Source of the DNA: Haloferax marisrubri
GTDB lineage: Archaea; Halobacteriota; Halobacteria; Halobacteriales; Haloferacaceae
Assembly (NCBI RefSeq): GCF_001469875.2
Contig: NZ_LOPW02000017.1
Coordinates: 421,366-485,365 of the forward strand
Length of the DNA: 64,000 bases
Direction of reading: 5' to 3'
Shown: in pieces, positions 52,477 through 61,888 of the stretch
How positions within the stretch are numbered: position 1 is the stretch's first letter
Layout: every line of letters starts with the position of its first letter
Position numbers and translations under genes: made by a program
The notes under the pieces: model-generated
Told to the model about the DNA's origin: nothing
Databases searched by the model: none
What the model saw: only the letters and a program-made list of their open reading frames with translations

Positions 52477-53445
52477 ATGTCGAGGAACTCAGACGGGGCG
52501 ACTTCCCGTTTCTCGTGGCTTCTCATCTACCTGAAAGGCGTCTGTATGGGTGCCGCCGACGCCGTCCCCGGCGTCTCGGGGGGCACCATCGCGCTCATCA
52601 CGGGCATCTACGAACGGCTCATCGGCGCGGTGACGGCCATCACGCCCGGCCGAATCAAGCGCGCCCTCGGCGTCGTCGTCCCGGGACGCCGGGATGACGC
52701 GGTCGCGGCGATGCGCGAAATCGACGTCGGCTTCTTGGTCGCGCTCGGCGCGGGTATCGCCACCGCCATCGTGACCGTGATGCGCGTGCTCCACATCGCG
52801 CTCACCGAGGCCCCGGTCCCGACGTACGGCTTCTTCTTCGGACTCATCGCCGCGTCGGCGGTCGTCCTGTACTCCCAGGTGTCGCTCGACGGTCCGCGAC
52901 AAATCGCGGCCGCCGTCGCCGGCTTCCTCGTCGCCTTCATCGCCTCCGGCGGGGGCGGCGGCGCGTTCGGACACTCGCTTCCCGCGATAGCGGTCGCCGG
53001 CGGCATCGCCGTCAGCGCGATGATTCTCCCCGGCGTCTCCGGGTCGCTCCTCCTGTTGATTCTCGGCCAGTACGAGTACATGACCGCGACGCTCAACACG
53101 TTCGTCGACAGCCTCATCGACGTCGTCGGCGGCGCGCCGCTGTCGGTCGTCATCGAACCGGGGACAATCGTCGTCACGTTCATGCTCGGGGCGGTCGTCG
53201 GCCTGTTCAGCATCGCGCACGTCGTCCGCTGGGCGCTCGAACACCACCGACGGGCGACGCTCGCGTTCCTCGTGAGCCTCATCGTCGGGGCGCTCCGCGC
53301 CCCGGTCGTAAAGAGCACCGAGGAACTCGTCGACGCGGGGCTGTCGTGGACGACCGAACTCTACGCCGCGTTCGCCGTGGCGGCGGTCGTCGGCGCGGCG
53401 GTGGTCCTCCTCGTCGACCGGTACACGGGCATCATCGAGTCCTGA
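52477..53445 (+). CDS. DUF368 family membrane protein
   Basis: A 322-residue integral membrane protein with about 8-10 membrane segments. It starts with LKGVCMGAADAVPGVSGGTIALITGIYERL, the DUF368 signature, and repeats the PGVSG motif near residue 188 (ILPGVSGSLLLL). DUF368 proteins have been linked to transport of polyprenyl phosphates in bacteria (PopT type). Its place next to aglB makes recycling of dolichol phosphate a reasonable guess. The TATA (TGATAT) lies about 30 bases before the ATG. Confidence 0.85.
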   Translation: MSRNSDGATSRFSWLLIYLKGVCMGAADAVPGVSGGTIALITGIYERLIGAVTAITPGRIKRALGVVVPGRRDDAVAAMREIDVGFLVALGAGIATAIVTVMRVLHIALTEAPVPTYGFFFGLIAASAVVLYSQVSLDGPRQIAAAVAGFLVAFIASGGGGGAFGHSLPAIAVAGGIAVSAMILPGVSGSLLLLILGQYEYMTATLNTFVDSLIDVVGGAPLSVVIEPGTIVVTFMLGAVVGLFSIAHVVRWALEHHRRATLAFLVSLIVGALRAPVVKSTEELVDAGLSWTTELYAAFAVAAVVGAAVVLLVDRYTGIIES

Positions 53446-53547
53446 ACGGGACCGTCGGGGCGGGTCCACGACGACCCTGTGAGAAGGAAGTCGGTTGGCT
53501 GTCCGAACTCGATACGCATCACGGCGTCGCGCTGGCGGCGACGGACC

Positions 53548-53703
53548 TCACTCGCGGGCGACGGCGATGTTCCGCACCGACCCGCCGCAGTCGGGGCATT
53601 CCGACAGGTGCGTCGCGCTGACGGTCCGCGTGCGACAGGAGCGACACTCGTAGTACCCCTCCGTCGGATGATAGTCGTCGATTACTGAGTTATGCAATGC
53701 CAT
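53548..53703 (-). CDS. Small zinc-ribbon / rubrerythrin-like domain protein
   Basis: A 51-residue protein (MALHNSVIDDYHP). Two Cys pairs (CRSCR and CPDCG) form a zinc ribbon like the rubredoxin part of rubrerythrin. The ATG at 53703 and an alternative ATG at 53718 both lie inside a perfect palindrome (53700-53720). The function is unknown; it may bind metal or nucleic acid. Confidence 0.75.
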   Translation of the reverse strand: MALHNSVIDDYHPTEGYYECRSCRTRTVSATHLSECPDCGGSVRNIAVARE

Positions 53704-53720
53704 GGTAATTTGTACCATGG
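53700..53720. promoter_or_regulatory. Perfect palindrome over the zinc-ribbon start codons
   Basis: CCATGGTA-ATTTG-TACCATGG, 8-bp arms with a five-base loop. Both candidate start codons are within the arms. Repressor binding at the start or control by mRNA hairpin is possible. Confidence 0.7.
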
Positions 53721-53874
53721 TTTTCGCCGTAAGCGTTGTCCTGATATTCACCAAATTACTCTAGGATGTTAATATTCTGCGTCCGAGCGGACACTCGAAC
53801 AGAAACCGAATCGACCGCGGCACGTCGTACTGTTCAATTCTGAGGGACGATTCGCCTCACCAGACTCGTTCGCG

Positions 53875-54429
53875 TCAGCGCCGAGCGACGCAGACGAACG
53901 TCTCGCGTCGGGTCTCGCCGTGGGTGACGGTGAAGCCGACCGCTTCGAGCGCCTCGACGGCGTCGCCGAGGCCGAAGCGCTCGTCGAGCGGCGGGCCGTC
54001 CTCGCCCGACCCGGATGTGGACCAATCGACCACGACCACGGTGCCGCCGGGGCGAACGACGCGGGCGAGTTCCGCGAGCGCGTCGTCGGTGGCGAACTCG
54101 TGGTAAGTCATCGTCGAGAAGGCGGCGTCGAGGCGGTCGTCGTCGAGCGGGAGGGACGCCACGTCGGCCGTGACGAACTCGACGTTGTCGGGCGCGCCCT
54201 TCTCGCGGTAGTAGTCGTGCATGACCTCCTGTACGTCCACCGCGTAGAGCGTGCCGACGTGCGGCGCGACCTCGTCGGTGAAAAAGCCGGTCCCGCTTCC
54301 GAGGTCGGCGACGACTCGCTCGGGCGCGACGCCGAGGTGCGAGAGCAGTTCCTCTCGGGAGACGAATCGGAATCGCGCGGGGTCGTCGAGTTTCGCCGCC
54401 CTGTCGGCGTCGAAGGTGTGAAAGCCCAT
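53875..54429 (-). CDS. SAM-dependent methyltransferase
   Basis: A 184-residue class I methyltransferase (UbiE/Methyltransf_11 type). It has VADLGSGTGFFTDEVA (about 40), AVDVQEVMHDYY, TADVASLPLDDDRLDAAFS and the post-motif LARVVRPGGTVVVVDW. The substrate is unknown. I chose the ATG at 54429 (MGFHTFDADRA), since the upstream in-frame part is unlike the family. Confidence 0.85.
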   Translation of the reverse strand: MGFHTFDADRAAKLDDPARFRFVSREELLSHLGVAPERVVADLGSGTGFFTDEVAPHVGTLYAVDVQEVMHDYYREKGAPDNVEFVTADVASLPLDDDRLDAAFSTMTYHEFATDDALAELARVVRPGGTVVVVDWSTSGSGEDGPPLDERFGLGDAVEALEAVGFTVTHGETRRETFVCVARR

Positions 54430-54616
54430 GCGAACCACTCCGCGCCTCTTCCCGTAAGTCCCATCGGTTCCGGAAGACACGTGTTCGACTCGTGCACAAC
54501 CGACTCGGAGAGTCCGTTTCGTCGGCGGGGGTCGAGACGGTCGGGACAGTCGGCCGTGCGGCCGCGAAACTGCCGACGGCGATGGGCTTTTTTGCCCGGC
54601 AGTCAGTCTCACACGT

Positions 54617-54805
54617 ATGGAACCCCAACTTCGACGGCCGACGCGACGCGCCTGCGAGCGCTGTGGTCGGGTGGAACGCTGGGACGACGACGCCGCGACG
54701 TGGGTCGTCGCCGAAGAGGACGGCGAGAAACGGGTCGGAAGCCCCTACTGCATCCACGAGTGGGACATCAACGGCCGCTTCGCTCCCTTCGAAGAGCCGG
54801 CCTGA
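54617..54805 (+). CDS. HEWD family small zinc-binding protein
   Basis: A 62-residue protein with CERCGRVERWD (residues 13-23) and YCIHEWDINGRF near the end. The HEWD motif names the haloarchaeal family. Two Cys at CxxC and Cys-His later could bind zinc. The function is unknown. Confidence 0.75.
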   Translation: MEPQLRRPTRRACERCGRVERWDDDAATWVVAEEDGEKRVGSPYCIHEWDINGRFAPFEEPA

Positions 54806-54833
54806 GACGCCGACGAACTGCGCGCGGGCGACG

Positions 54834-55514
54834 TTACGTCGCGTCTTCTTCTCGGAGCGATTCGAGCACCGACAGCGTGCCGTCCATGTACGACTGGTCG
54901 AGCACCGTGTCGGCGGCGTCCTTGGCCACGTCGTCCGCGTTGGCGACGGCGAACGAGCGACCGGCGACCCGGAACGTCGAGGCGTCGTTGACGCTGTCGC
55001 CGACGGCGACGAACTCCTCGGGGTCGTAGTCCATCGTCTCGCAGACGCGTTCGAGGCCGACGCCCTTCTCCACTCCCGGCGTCTTGATGTGATAGGCGAA
55101 GCCGGTGTCGATGACCTCGAGGTCGAACTCGTCTGCGACCTCGCGGAGGAGCGCCTCGTCGGCGTCGAGGCGGGCGATGATTTCGGTCTCGCGCCAGCGG
55201 TTCGCGGTGTCTGCGGCGTCCCACCCGAGGTCGCCGCCGCGGGCGACGAACTCGTCGGCGACGGCCTGCGCGGCCTCGCGGTCGCCGGTGAACGTCACCT
55301 CGCCGTCGGCGAGGACGACCCCACCGTTCTCCGCGATGACCGTCTGCGGGAGGCCGAGGTAGTGACACAGCGAGACCGGGTAAGGAAACGCCTTCCCGGT
55401 GGCGAGGATGACGGGCGCGTCCCACGTCGGGAGCACCTCGAACGCGCGCGGGTCGAGGTGGCCCTGCGCGTCGGTGAGCGTCCCGTCGATGTCGAGTACG
55501 AGCGGCGGAACCAT
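54834..55514 (-). CDS. Phosphoglycolate phosphatase, archaeal HAD type
   Basis: A 226-residue HAD phosphatase of the archaeal phosphoglycolate phosphatase type: LDIDGTLTD near the N-terminus, ILATGKAF (motif II), a C2 cap in the middle and AVGDSVNDASTF (about 170). It removes phosphate from 2-phosphoglycolate or a similar small metabolite. The start ATG at 55514 is clear. Confidence 0.88.
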   Translation of the reverse strand: MVPPLVLDIDGTLTDAQGHLDPRAFEVLPTWDAPVILATGKAFPYPVSLCHYLGLPQTVIAENGGVVLADGEVTFTGDREAAQAVADEFVARGGDLGWDAADTANRWRETEIIARLDADEALLREVADEFDLEVIDTGFAYHIKTPGVEKGVGLERVCETMDYDPEEFVAVGDSVNDASTFRVAGRSFAVANADDVAKDAADTVLDQSYMDGTLSVLESLREEDAT

Positions 55515-55607
55515 ACCCGGAGTTGGGAGACGGGGGAAAAAGATTCAGCGGTCGGGGAGAAGCGCGCCGCGGTCTGACGGGTCGCGCGGGTCGCCACCTC
55601 CCGCGGC

Positions 55608-56819
55608 TCAGCGCTCGGCGTCGTCCAGCCCGCGGAACGCAAGCGTCGAGAAGTTCGGGATGGGCCGCGTCGCCGGTCGCCCCGGCCCGTCGGTGGAGTC
55701 GCAGTCCGAGACGCGGCGGACGATACCGAGGTCCGAAAGCTCGTAGAGGACGCGCCGGATGGTCGCGGGCGACAGCGACACCCGCGGCGACGCGGCGATG
55801 TTCTCGGTCGCCGCCGAGACGGAGGCCGTCTCCTCGTCGCCGAGCGCGACGAACGACTGGAGGACGCGCTGGCGGCTCTCGGGGAGCGCGAACACGCGCC
55901 CGAGCGAACAGCCGTCGTCGGGGACGGCGTCGATGCCGGCGCAGACGTACTCGGTGTCGAGGGCGTCCGCGCCGTCGGCGGCGGCGAGAGTGGCCGCCCC
56001 GTAGAGCGCCGAGAGCGCGTCGTGGGCGTCGCCGTCGGCCCACTCGGCCACCTCGCGCGTCGCCTCGTGCGGAAGCGCGTTGCGGGTGACGCCGTCGGAC
56101 GCGCGCGCGACGAGGATGTCCACGAGGCTGTGGCGCTCGTAGGCCGGGACGGCGATGGACGCCGCGTCGGTAGCGCCGGTCGCGTCGGTCGTGCCGTCGG
56201 CAGCACCGCCCTCGCCCGCGTCGCTCCGGGGTTCGCGGCCGACGGTGAGCACCGAGACGTGCGGCGACACCGACGAGAGCGTCTCGACCGCCGTCGCCGC
56301 GGGGTAGGTCTCCGGCTCGCCGACGTGGTCGACGGCGACGACCGCGTGTTCGTCGTGGGCGACCCGCGCTGTGAGCCGTTCGCGGAGCGCTTCGACGCCG
56401 ACGCCCTGCGACGGCACCGGCTCGTCGCAGAGCGCGTCGAGCGCCGCGTGGAGGAGCGCGAACTCGGTCGAGGCGTCGCGGGAGTCGACGTAGGCGAAAG
56501 AGGTCGTCGGCGTCCCAGCGGTGCGCGTGGTGGTGTGGATGACCGACTGCTGGGAGGGAAGGGCGCTGGCGAGGTGCTCGAAGAGCGTCGCGACGACCGC
56601 CGACTTCCCGACGCCCTTCGGCCCGTGGACGTGGGCGTCGGGCGGCAGGTCGCCGTCGAACACCGGGTCGAGGTGGTCGAGAATGCGTTCGAGCGTCGGC
56701 CCGCGACCCGTCGGCTCCTCGGGGTGGGCCGTCGGGTCGAGCGCGTTCAGGTCCCGAACGAGCCGGCGTCTCGTCCCGCCGCGCCGGCGTCGCCTGGTGA
56801 TTCTGTCTTCGAGGCGCAT
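55608..56819 (-). CDS. Divergent Orc1/Cdc6-like AAA+ ATPase
   Basis: A 403-residue protein. Walker A is GPKGVGKSA near residue 67. The Walker B equivalent VVAVDHVGE has Asp-His instead of Asp-Glu. A C-terminal winged helix (about 330-403) has SPATIRRVLYELSDLGIV. This is the Orc1/Cdc6 plan, but shorter and with a low-complexity insert (about 205-225). I chose the ATG at 56819 (MRLEDRI). It may be a regulator or a minor replication paralog; no origin repeats (ORB-like) are visible nearby. Confidence 0.75.
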   Translation of the reverse strand: MRLEDRITRRRRRGGTRRRLVRDLNALDPTAHPEEPTGRGPTLERILDHLDPVFDGDLPPDAHVHGPKGVGKSAVVATLFEHLASALPSQQSVIHTTTRTAGTPTTSFAYVDSRDASTEFALLHAALDALCDEPVPSQGVGVEALRERLTARVAHDEHAVVAVDHVGEPETYPAATAVETLSSVSPHVSVLTVGREPRSDAGEGGAADGTTDATGATDAASIAVPAYERHSLVDILVARASDGVTRNALPHEATREVAEWADGDAHDALSALYGAATLAAADGADALDTEYVCAGIDAVPDDGCSLGRVFALPESRQRVLQSFVALGDEETASVSAATENIAASPRVSLSPATIRRVLYELSDLGIVRRVSDCDSTDGPGRPATRPIPNFSTLAFRGLDDAER

Positions 56820-57176
56820 GGCGTGGAAAGTTCCGTGGCTTGACCGTATCCGGCGCACGCGTAAAAATCGACCACTACCGTCATTCGCCCTGTGAAGTGA
56901 GAACACGAAACACGGAAATCGCCCGTCCGGACCGCTTCAAAGGCAGTTGAGAGGTTCGCGACCGACGGTGTTCTCAGAGCAAACGTAACTAATAGGAACA
57001 ATAATTCTGAATTATCGCCGTCGTTTCGATTCGGCGTAGAAACGCCGAGCTACGGTATTCTACGGCCGCTACGATGGCAGTCCCACGACCGAAGTGGTCC
57101 GCTTCGTGAGACGAACGGGGTGCGAGACGAGTGAAGGTAAAATAAAGTGCCGTCGGTCCTACCTCACGAAAGACAG
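56820..57176. other. Divergent intergenic region upstream of glpA
   Basis: No gene is seen. It holds the palindrome ATAATTC-T-GAATTAT (57001-57015), a CGTAG/CTACG inverted pair (57037-57076), and an A-rich TATA candidate GTAAAATAAAG (57137-57147) about 35 bases before the glpA ATG. Confidence 0.5.
57001..57015. promoter_or_regulatory. 15-bp palindrome upstream of glpA
   Basis: ATAATTC-T-GAATTAT, perfect 7-bp arms, 162 bases before the glpA ATG. It is a candidate operator or, for the divergent Orc-like gene, an upstream element. Confidence 0.45.
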
Positions 57177-58964
57177 ATGAAAAAATCGCCGAGCGTCCTC
57201 GTCATTGGCGGGGGGTCGACCGGCACGGGCATCGCGCGCGACCTCGCGATGCGCGGGCTGGACGTGACCCTCGTCGAGAAGGGGAACCTCACACACGGGA
57301 CGACGGGGCGGATGCACGGACTCCTCCACAGCGGGGGTCGGTACGCGGTGTCCGACCAGCCGTCCGCCAAGGAGTGTATCGAAGAGAACCGCGTCCTGCG
57401 GCGCATCGCCGGCCACTGCGTCGAGATGACGGGCGGGCTGTTCGTCCAGCGACCCGAGGACTCCGACGAGTACTTCGAAAAGAAACTCGAGGGCTGTCGC
57501 GAGTGCGGCATCCCCGCCGAGGTGCTGTCCGCCGAGGAAGCGCGCGAGATAGAGCCGTACCTCGCGAAGGACATCAAGCGCGCCATCAAGGTCCCCGACG
57601 GCGCGGTCGACCCGTTCCGCCTCTGCGTGGCGAACGCCGCGAGCGCCGTCGAGCACGGCGCGCGCATCGAGACGCACTCCGAGGTCACGGACGTGCTCGT
57701 CGAGGGCGGCGAGGTCGTCGGCGTCGAGGTCACTCACCAGACCGGCACCGGCCCGTACGTCCACGGCGAGCCCGGCGAGGTCGAGGAAATCCGCGCCGAC
57801 TACGTCGTCAACGCGACGGGCGCGTGGGCCGGGCAAATCGGCGACCTCGCGGGCGTCGACGTGGAAGTCCGCCCGTCGAAGGGCGTCATGACCATCATGA
57901 ACACCCGGCAGGTCGACACGGTCGTCAACCGCTGTCGGCCGAAGGGCGACGCCGACATCATCGTCCCGCACGAGACGACGTGCATCCTCGGGACGACAGA
58001 CGAGGAAGTCGAGGACCCGGAGGACTACCCCGAAGAGGGCTGGGAAGTCGACCTGATGATAGAGACGCTGTCGGAGCTCGTGCCCATGCTGGCCGAGGCG
58101 CGGACGATTCGCTCCTTCTGGGGCGTCCGCCCGCTGTACGAGCCGCCGGGCACCGGCACGGAGGACCCGACGGACATCACCCGCGAGTTCTTCCTGCTCG
58201 ACCACGCCGACCGCGACGACCTCCCCGGCATGACGAGCATCGTCGGCGGCAAGCTCACCACCTACCGGATGATGGCCGAGAAGATTTCGGACCACGTCTG
58301 CGAGAAGCTCGACGTGGAGGCCGAGTGCCGCACCGCCGACGTGCCGCTGCCGGGCAGCGAGGACTTCACCGTCCTCCGCGACTACATGGACGACTTCGGC
58401 CTGCGGTCGCCCATCGGCCGCCGGTCGGCCCAGCGACTCGGCTCGCGCGCCGACGAGGTGCTCAACAGCGTCGACCCCAACCCGGTCGTCTGCGAGTGCG
58501 AGGCCGTCACCCGCGCCGAGATTCAGGACTCTCTCGACACCGCGGGGACCGACCTCAACTCCGTGCGCATCCAGACGCGCGCCTCGATGGGCAACTGTCA
58601 GGGCGCGATTTGCTGTCATCGAATGGCGAACGAACTCGCGCCCGAGTACGACGAGACGACCGTCCGCGCCTCTCTCGACGACCTCTATCAGGAGCGCTGG
58701 AAGGGCGAGCGCCACGCCATGTGGGGCACGCAACTCTCCCAGTCCGCGCTGAAGCACATGCTCCACGCGGCGACGATGAACCGCGACGAAGACCCCGCGG
58801 CGGCCGACGCCGACATCGACTTCGCCGCCTTCGACGACGGCGGTGCCTCGGAGGACGACGCCTCGGGCGTCGCGTCCGGCGGCGCGGTCGCGGACGGCGG
58901 CCGCAAACAGGCCGCGGACCGCGCGGGCGACGACCCGCTCGGAGGTGCCGATGGCGATAACTGA
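57177..58964 (+). CDS. glpA: Glycerol-3-phosphate dehydrogenase subunit A
   Basis: A 595-residue FAD enzyme. FAD-binding [16 protein letters not shown] is at residues 9-24, the catalytic domain follows, and a BFD-like [2Fe-2S] domain has CECEAVT and GNCQGAICC (about 440-485). A 60-residue acidic tail closes the protein. With GlpB and GlpC it oxidises glycerol-3-phosphate to DHAP and feeds electrons to quinone. It is the first gene of glpABC; the start ATG at 57177 gives [13 protein letters not shown]. Confidence 0.94.
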   Translation: MKKSPSVLVIGGGSTGTGIARDLAMRGLDVTLVEKGNLTHGTTGRMHGLLHSGGRYAVSDQPSAKECIEENRVLRRIAGHCVEMTGGLFVQRPEDSDEYFEKKLEGCRECGIPAEVLSAEEAREIEPYLAKDIKRAIKVPDGAVDPFRLCVANAASAVEHGARIETHSEVTDVLVEGGEVVGVEVTHQTGTGPYVHGEPGEVEEIRADYVVNATGAWAGQIGDLAGVDVEVRPSKGVMTIMNTRQVDTVVNRCRPKGDADIIVPHETTCILGTTDEEVEDPEDYPEEGWEVDLMIETLSELVPMLAEARTIRSFWGVRPLYEPPGTGTEDPTDITREFFLLDHADRDDLPGMTSIVGGKLTTYRMMAEKISDHVCEKLDVEAECRTADVPLPGSEDFTVLRDYMDDFGLRSPIGRRSAQRLGSRADEVLNSVDPNPVVCECEAVTRAEIQDSLDTAGTDLNSVRIQTRASMGNCQGAICCHRMANELAPEYDETTVRASLDDLYQERWKGERHAMWGTQLSQSALKHMLHAATMNRDEDPAAADADIDFAAFDDGGASEDDASGVASGGAVADGGRKQAADRAGDDPLGGADGDN

Positions 58965-60219
58965 CGACGTGCTCGTCATCGGCGGCGGCATCGCCGCCTG
59001 CACAGCGGCTCTCTCGGCCGCGGAGACGGGCGCTCGCGTGCGCCTGCTCGCCCACAAGAAGAGCACGCTCCGGCAGGCCAGCGGCCTCGTGGACGTGCTC
59101 GGCTACGCCGGCGGCGACGGTCCCCTCTCGGACCCCTACGCCGGCCTCGACGCGCTCCCGGACGGACACCCCTACCGCATCGTCGGTGAGGACGGCGTTC
59201 GCGCCGGCCTCCGCATCTTCGACGAGGCGGTCGGCGACGCCTACCGCGGCGGCCACACCGACTCGAACGCGCTCGTGATGACCCACGGCGGCGCGGTGAA
59301 ACCGACCGCCCGGTACCCCGAGTCGGTCGCTCCCGGCCTCGCCAGTTCGCCCGGTGACATGCTTCTGGTCGGCTTCGCGGGCCTCACGGACTTCGATGCG
59401 CCCGTCGCGGCCGACCACCTCGCGGCCGCCGGCGTGCCGTTTTCGGCCCGCGGCGTCACCGTCGAGTTCCCCAAGCGGTTCCGCGCCGACGCGAAAGTGA
59501 CCCGGTTCGCCAAGGCGCTCGACCGCGACGAGGACGTGAACGGCGGCACGGTCCGCTCCGTCCTCGCCGACACCGTCGCCGACGAGTTAGACGGCGAATC
59601 GCGCGTCGGCTTCCCGGCGATGCTCGGCGACGACCACGACGAGGACGTCCGCGCGGAGCTTTCGGACCGCCTCGGCGTCCCCGTCTTCGAGGTGCCGACC
59701 GGCCCGCCGAGCCTGCTCGGACTCAAGTTGGAGGACATCCTGTTCGACGCGCTCGACGAGGCGGGCGTCCGCATCTCCGCGGGCAACCCGGCGGTCGATT
59801 TCGAGGCCGAAAACGGCCGCGTCGAGACCGTCGTCGTCGACCAGAAGAGCCGACCGACGCCCTACTCGGCCGACCAGGTCGTCCTCGCGACGGGCGGCCT
59901 CGTCGGCAAGGGCCTCGACTCCGACCGAGAATCGGTCACAGAGCCCGTCTTCGGCTGTCACGTTCCGCACCCCGAGGACCGCTACGACTGGTCCGAACCC
60001 GAGGCGTTCGGCGACCACGCGTTCGCGCGCTTCGGCGTCGTCCCCGACGACGAACTCCGGCCGACCGGTGAAGACGGCGAACCGCACTTCGAGAACCTGC
60101 GCGCCGCGGGCGGCGTCGTCGGCGGTGCTGACGTGGCGCGCGAGAAATCCGCGAGCGGCGTCTCCTTGGCGACGGGTGCCGTCGCCGGCCGACTCGCGGG
60201 CGAGGAGGCAACCAGATGA
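58951..60219 (+). CDS. glpB: Glycerol-3-phosphate dehydrogenase subunit B
   Basis: A 422-residue flavoprotein subunit. An N-terminal dinucleotide motif [15 protein letters not shown] is at residues 7-21. The rest fits GlpB ([18 protein letters not shown]). It bridges GlpA and the membrane anchor GlpC. It overlaps the glpA end by 14 bases and has GGAGG (58941-58945) five bases before the ATG. Confidence 0.93.
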   Translation: MAITDDVLVIGGGIAACTAALSAAETGARVRLLAHKKSTLRQASGLVDVLGYAGGDGPLSDPYAGLDALPDGHPYRIVGEDGVRAGLRIFDEAVGDAYRGGHTDSNALVMTHGGAVKPTARYPESVAPGLASSPGDMLLVGFAGLTDFDAPVAADHLAAAGVPFSARGVTVEFPKRFRADAKVTRFAKALDRDEDVNGGTVRSVLADTVADELDGESRVGFPAMLGDDHDEDVRAELSDRLGVPVFEVPTGPPSLLGLKLEDILFDALDEAGVRISAGNPAVDFEAENGRVETVVVDQKSRPTPYSADQVVLATGGLVGKGLDSDRESVTEPVFGCHVPHPEDRYDWSEPEAFGDHAFARFGVVPDDELRPTGEDGEPHFENLRAAGGVVGGADVAREKSASGVSLATGAVAGRLAGEEATR

Positions 60220-61526
60220 GTGACGCAGAATCCCCAGGCAACCCGACGCTGACCCCCGACGCACAGACAGACGACTTCGAGGCCGTCGAGGTGTTCCCCG
60301 ACAGCACCGACATGGACCTCCGTCCCGGCGCGGACAACTGTTACAAGTGCACCGCCTGCGACGTGTCCTGCCCGGTCGCGGAAGTCGACGACGAGTTCCC
60401 CGGGCCGAAGTTCCAGGGACCCGAGCAATGGCGGCTCAAGCGCAAGGAAGACGAGGCCGTCGACGACTCCATCATGTCGTGTTCGAACTGCATGCGCTGT
60501 GACGACGCCTGTCCCTCGGGCGTCCCGCTCAGCCAGATGCACAACACGGCCCGCGGCGAGTACGTCGACGAGCAGATGGACAAGCTCTCGCGGGAGTACA
60601 TCCGCAACCGCATCCTCGCCAACTACGGCACGCTCGCCCAGTTGGGGAGCATGTTCCCGCGGCTGGCGAACGCCGTCATGGGCAACTCGGTCGTCCAGCG
60701 GATAAACGAGAAGGTGCTCGGCATCACGGCCGAGCGCGACTTCCCCGAGTTCGCCACCCAGACGTTCCGCGAGTGGTGGAACGAACGCGGCGGCCCGCAG
60801 GTCCGCTCCGAGGAAAAGCGCGTCGCGTACTTCCACGGGTGTTACTCCAACTACAACACGCCCGAGGTGGGCAAGGCGATGGTCCGCCTCTTCGAGTCGT
60901 TCGGCTACGAGGTCGTCGTCCCCAAACAGCGCTGTTCGGGGACTCCGATGTTCGCGAACGGCATGCTCGACGACGCAAAGCGCGCCGCCGGCATCAACGT
61001 CGAGAACTTCGCGGGACTCATTCCCGAGGGCTACGACATCATCGCGTCGTGTACCTCCTGTTCGATGTCGCTCCGCCAGGAGTACCCCGAACTGTTCGAC
61101 ATCGACGGCATCGAGGACCTCTCGGCGCACACCTACGAGGCGCTGGAGTACCTCCGCATCCACGAGGACCTCGAAGGCGCGGTTCGCGAGGCCTCGGTCG
61201 AGGACCAATCGTTCGCGTACCACGCGCCGTGCCACGGCCGCAATCAGGGCCTCGACCGGCAGGCGGTCGAACTGTTCCGCCAACTCGACGGCGTCGAAAT
61301 CGAGGACGTGGGCGACTCCTGTTCCGGCATCTCCGGCACCTACGGCTGGAAGGAAGAGAAGTACGACAAGTCGATGCAGATCGGCGCGGACATGTTCGAC
61401 CACATGGAGCACGCCCAAGGGAACGTCGGCATGACCGAGTGTCCCACCTGCTCGATGCAGATGGAACACGGCACTGGGTACGACATCAAACACCCGCTCC
61501 AACTCCTCGAAGAGGCGCTGGTCTGA
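60216..61526 (+). CDS. glpC: Glycerol-3-phosphate dehydrogenase subunit C
   Basis: A 436-residue iron-sulfur protein. Two [4Fe-4S] motifs, CYKCTACDVSCP (about 46-57) and CSNCMRCDDACP (about 89-100), precede two CCG domains (HGCYSNYN, CSGISGTYGWK). CCG domains contact quinone chemistry as in heterodisulfide reductase. ATGA overlap with glpB. It anchors the complex to the membrane and passes electrons to the respiratory chain. Confidence 0.95.
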   Translation: MSDAESPGNPTLTPDAQTDDFEAVEVFPDSTDMDLRPGADNCYKCTACDVSCPVAEVDDEFPGPKFQGPEQWRLKRKEDEAVDDSIMSCSNCMRCDDACPSGVPLSQMHNTARGEYVDEQMDKLSREYIRNRILANYGTLAQLGSMFPRLANAVMGNSVVQRINEKVLGITAERDFPEFATQTFREWWNERGGPQVRSEEKRVAYFHGCYSNYNTPEVGKAMVRLFESFGYEVVVPKQRCSGTPMFANGMLDDAKRAAGINVENFAGLIPEGYDIIASCTSCSMSLRQEYPELFDIDGIEDLSAHTYEALEYLRIHEDLEGAVREASVEDQSFAYHAPCHGRNQGLDRQAVELFRQLDGVEIEDVGDSCSGISGTYGWKEEKYDKSMQIGADMFDHMEHAQGNVGMTECPTCSMQMEHGTGYDIKHPLQLLEEALV

Positions 61527-61754
61527 CACGCGCGCACGGCTGACGGACGAGTCCGTTCGAGCGCCGGACTACTCAAACGCGTCGCGCTCGGCGCGCGCGC
61601 CGATTCGACGGTGGGATTTAGGAAATTATTGCCTATTAATCGCCGTATTTTGCCGCGGTTCGGCCGAGGCGGCGGTTCTGTTCGACCGATTCTGTCGTTG
61701 ATTAAAACGGCCGAAAAAGTGCCCGTATGAAATAATAGACGCCGTATTCGGCGT

Positions 61755-61769
61755 TTAGGAGCCTCCTAA
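61755..61769. promoter_or_regulatory. Palindrome TTAGGAGCCTCCTAA upstream of the glpK promoter
   Basis: Perfect 6-bp arms, 46 bases before the TATA element. It is a candidate operator or activator site for glycerol-dependent control. Confidence 0.45.
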
Positions 61770-61814
61770 GCCGATTTTCGTCGCTGCGACATACGAGGCA
61801 GTAGTAAAGAAACA

Positions 61815-61829
61815 TTTATCATATAATTT
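61815..61829 (+). promoter_or_regulatory. glpK promoter
   Basis: TTTATCATATAATTT is the strongest TATA-like stretch upstream of glpK. It implies a 5' leader of about 40 bases, unlike most genes here. Confidence 0.55.
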
Positions 61830-61888
61830 GTACACGTTTGTAGTGGTAGGACTCTCACACCGAGAGTTCGTATCGAGGTTGGTTAGAA

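Larger units (their letters stand above)
61527..61888. other. Intergenic region upstream of glpK
   Basis: No gene is seen. It is AT-rich and holds the inverted pair ACGCCG/CGGCGT (about 61739-61754) followed directly by TTAGGA-GCC-TCCTAA (61755-61769), then the promoter TTTATCATATAATTT (61815-61829). The leader to the glpK ATG is about 40 bases. Confidence 0.5.

Noticed and set aside
55608..57176. Replication origin beside the Orc-like gene
   Set aside because: The only repeats in the intergenic region are single short palindromes; no set of ORB-like repeats or long AT-rich unwinding element is seen.
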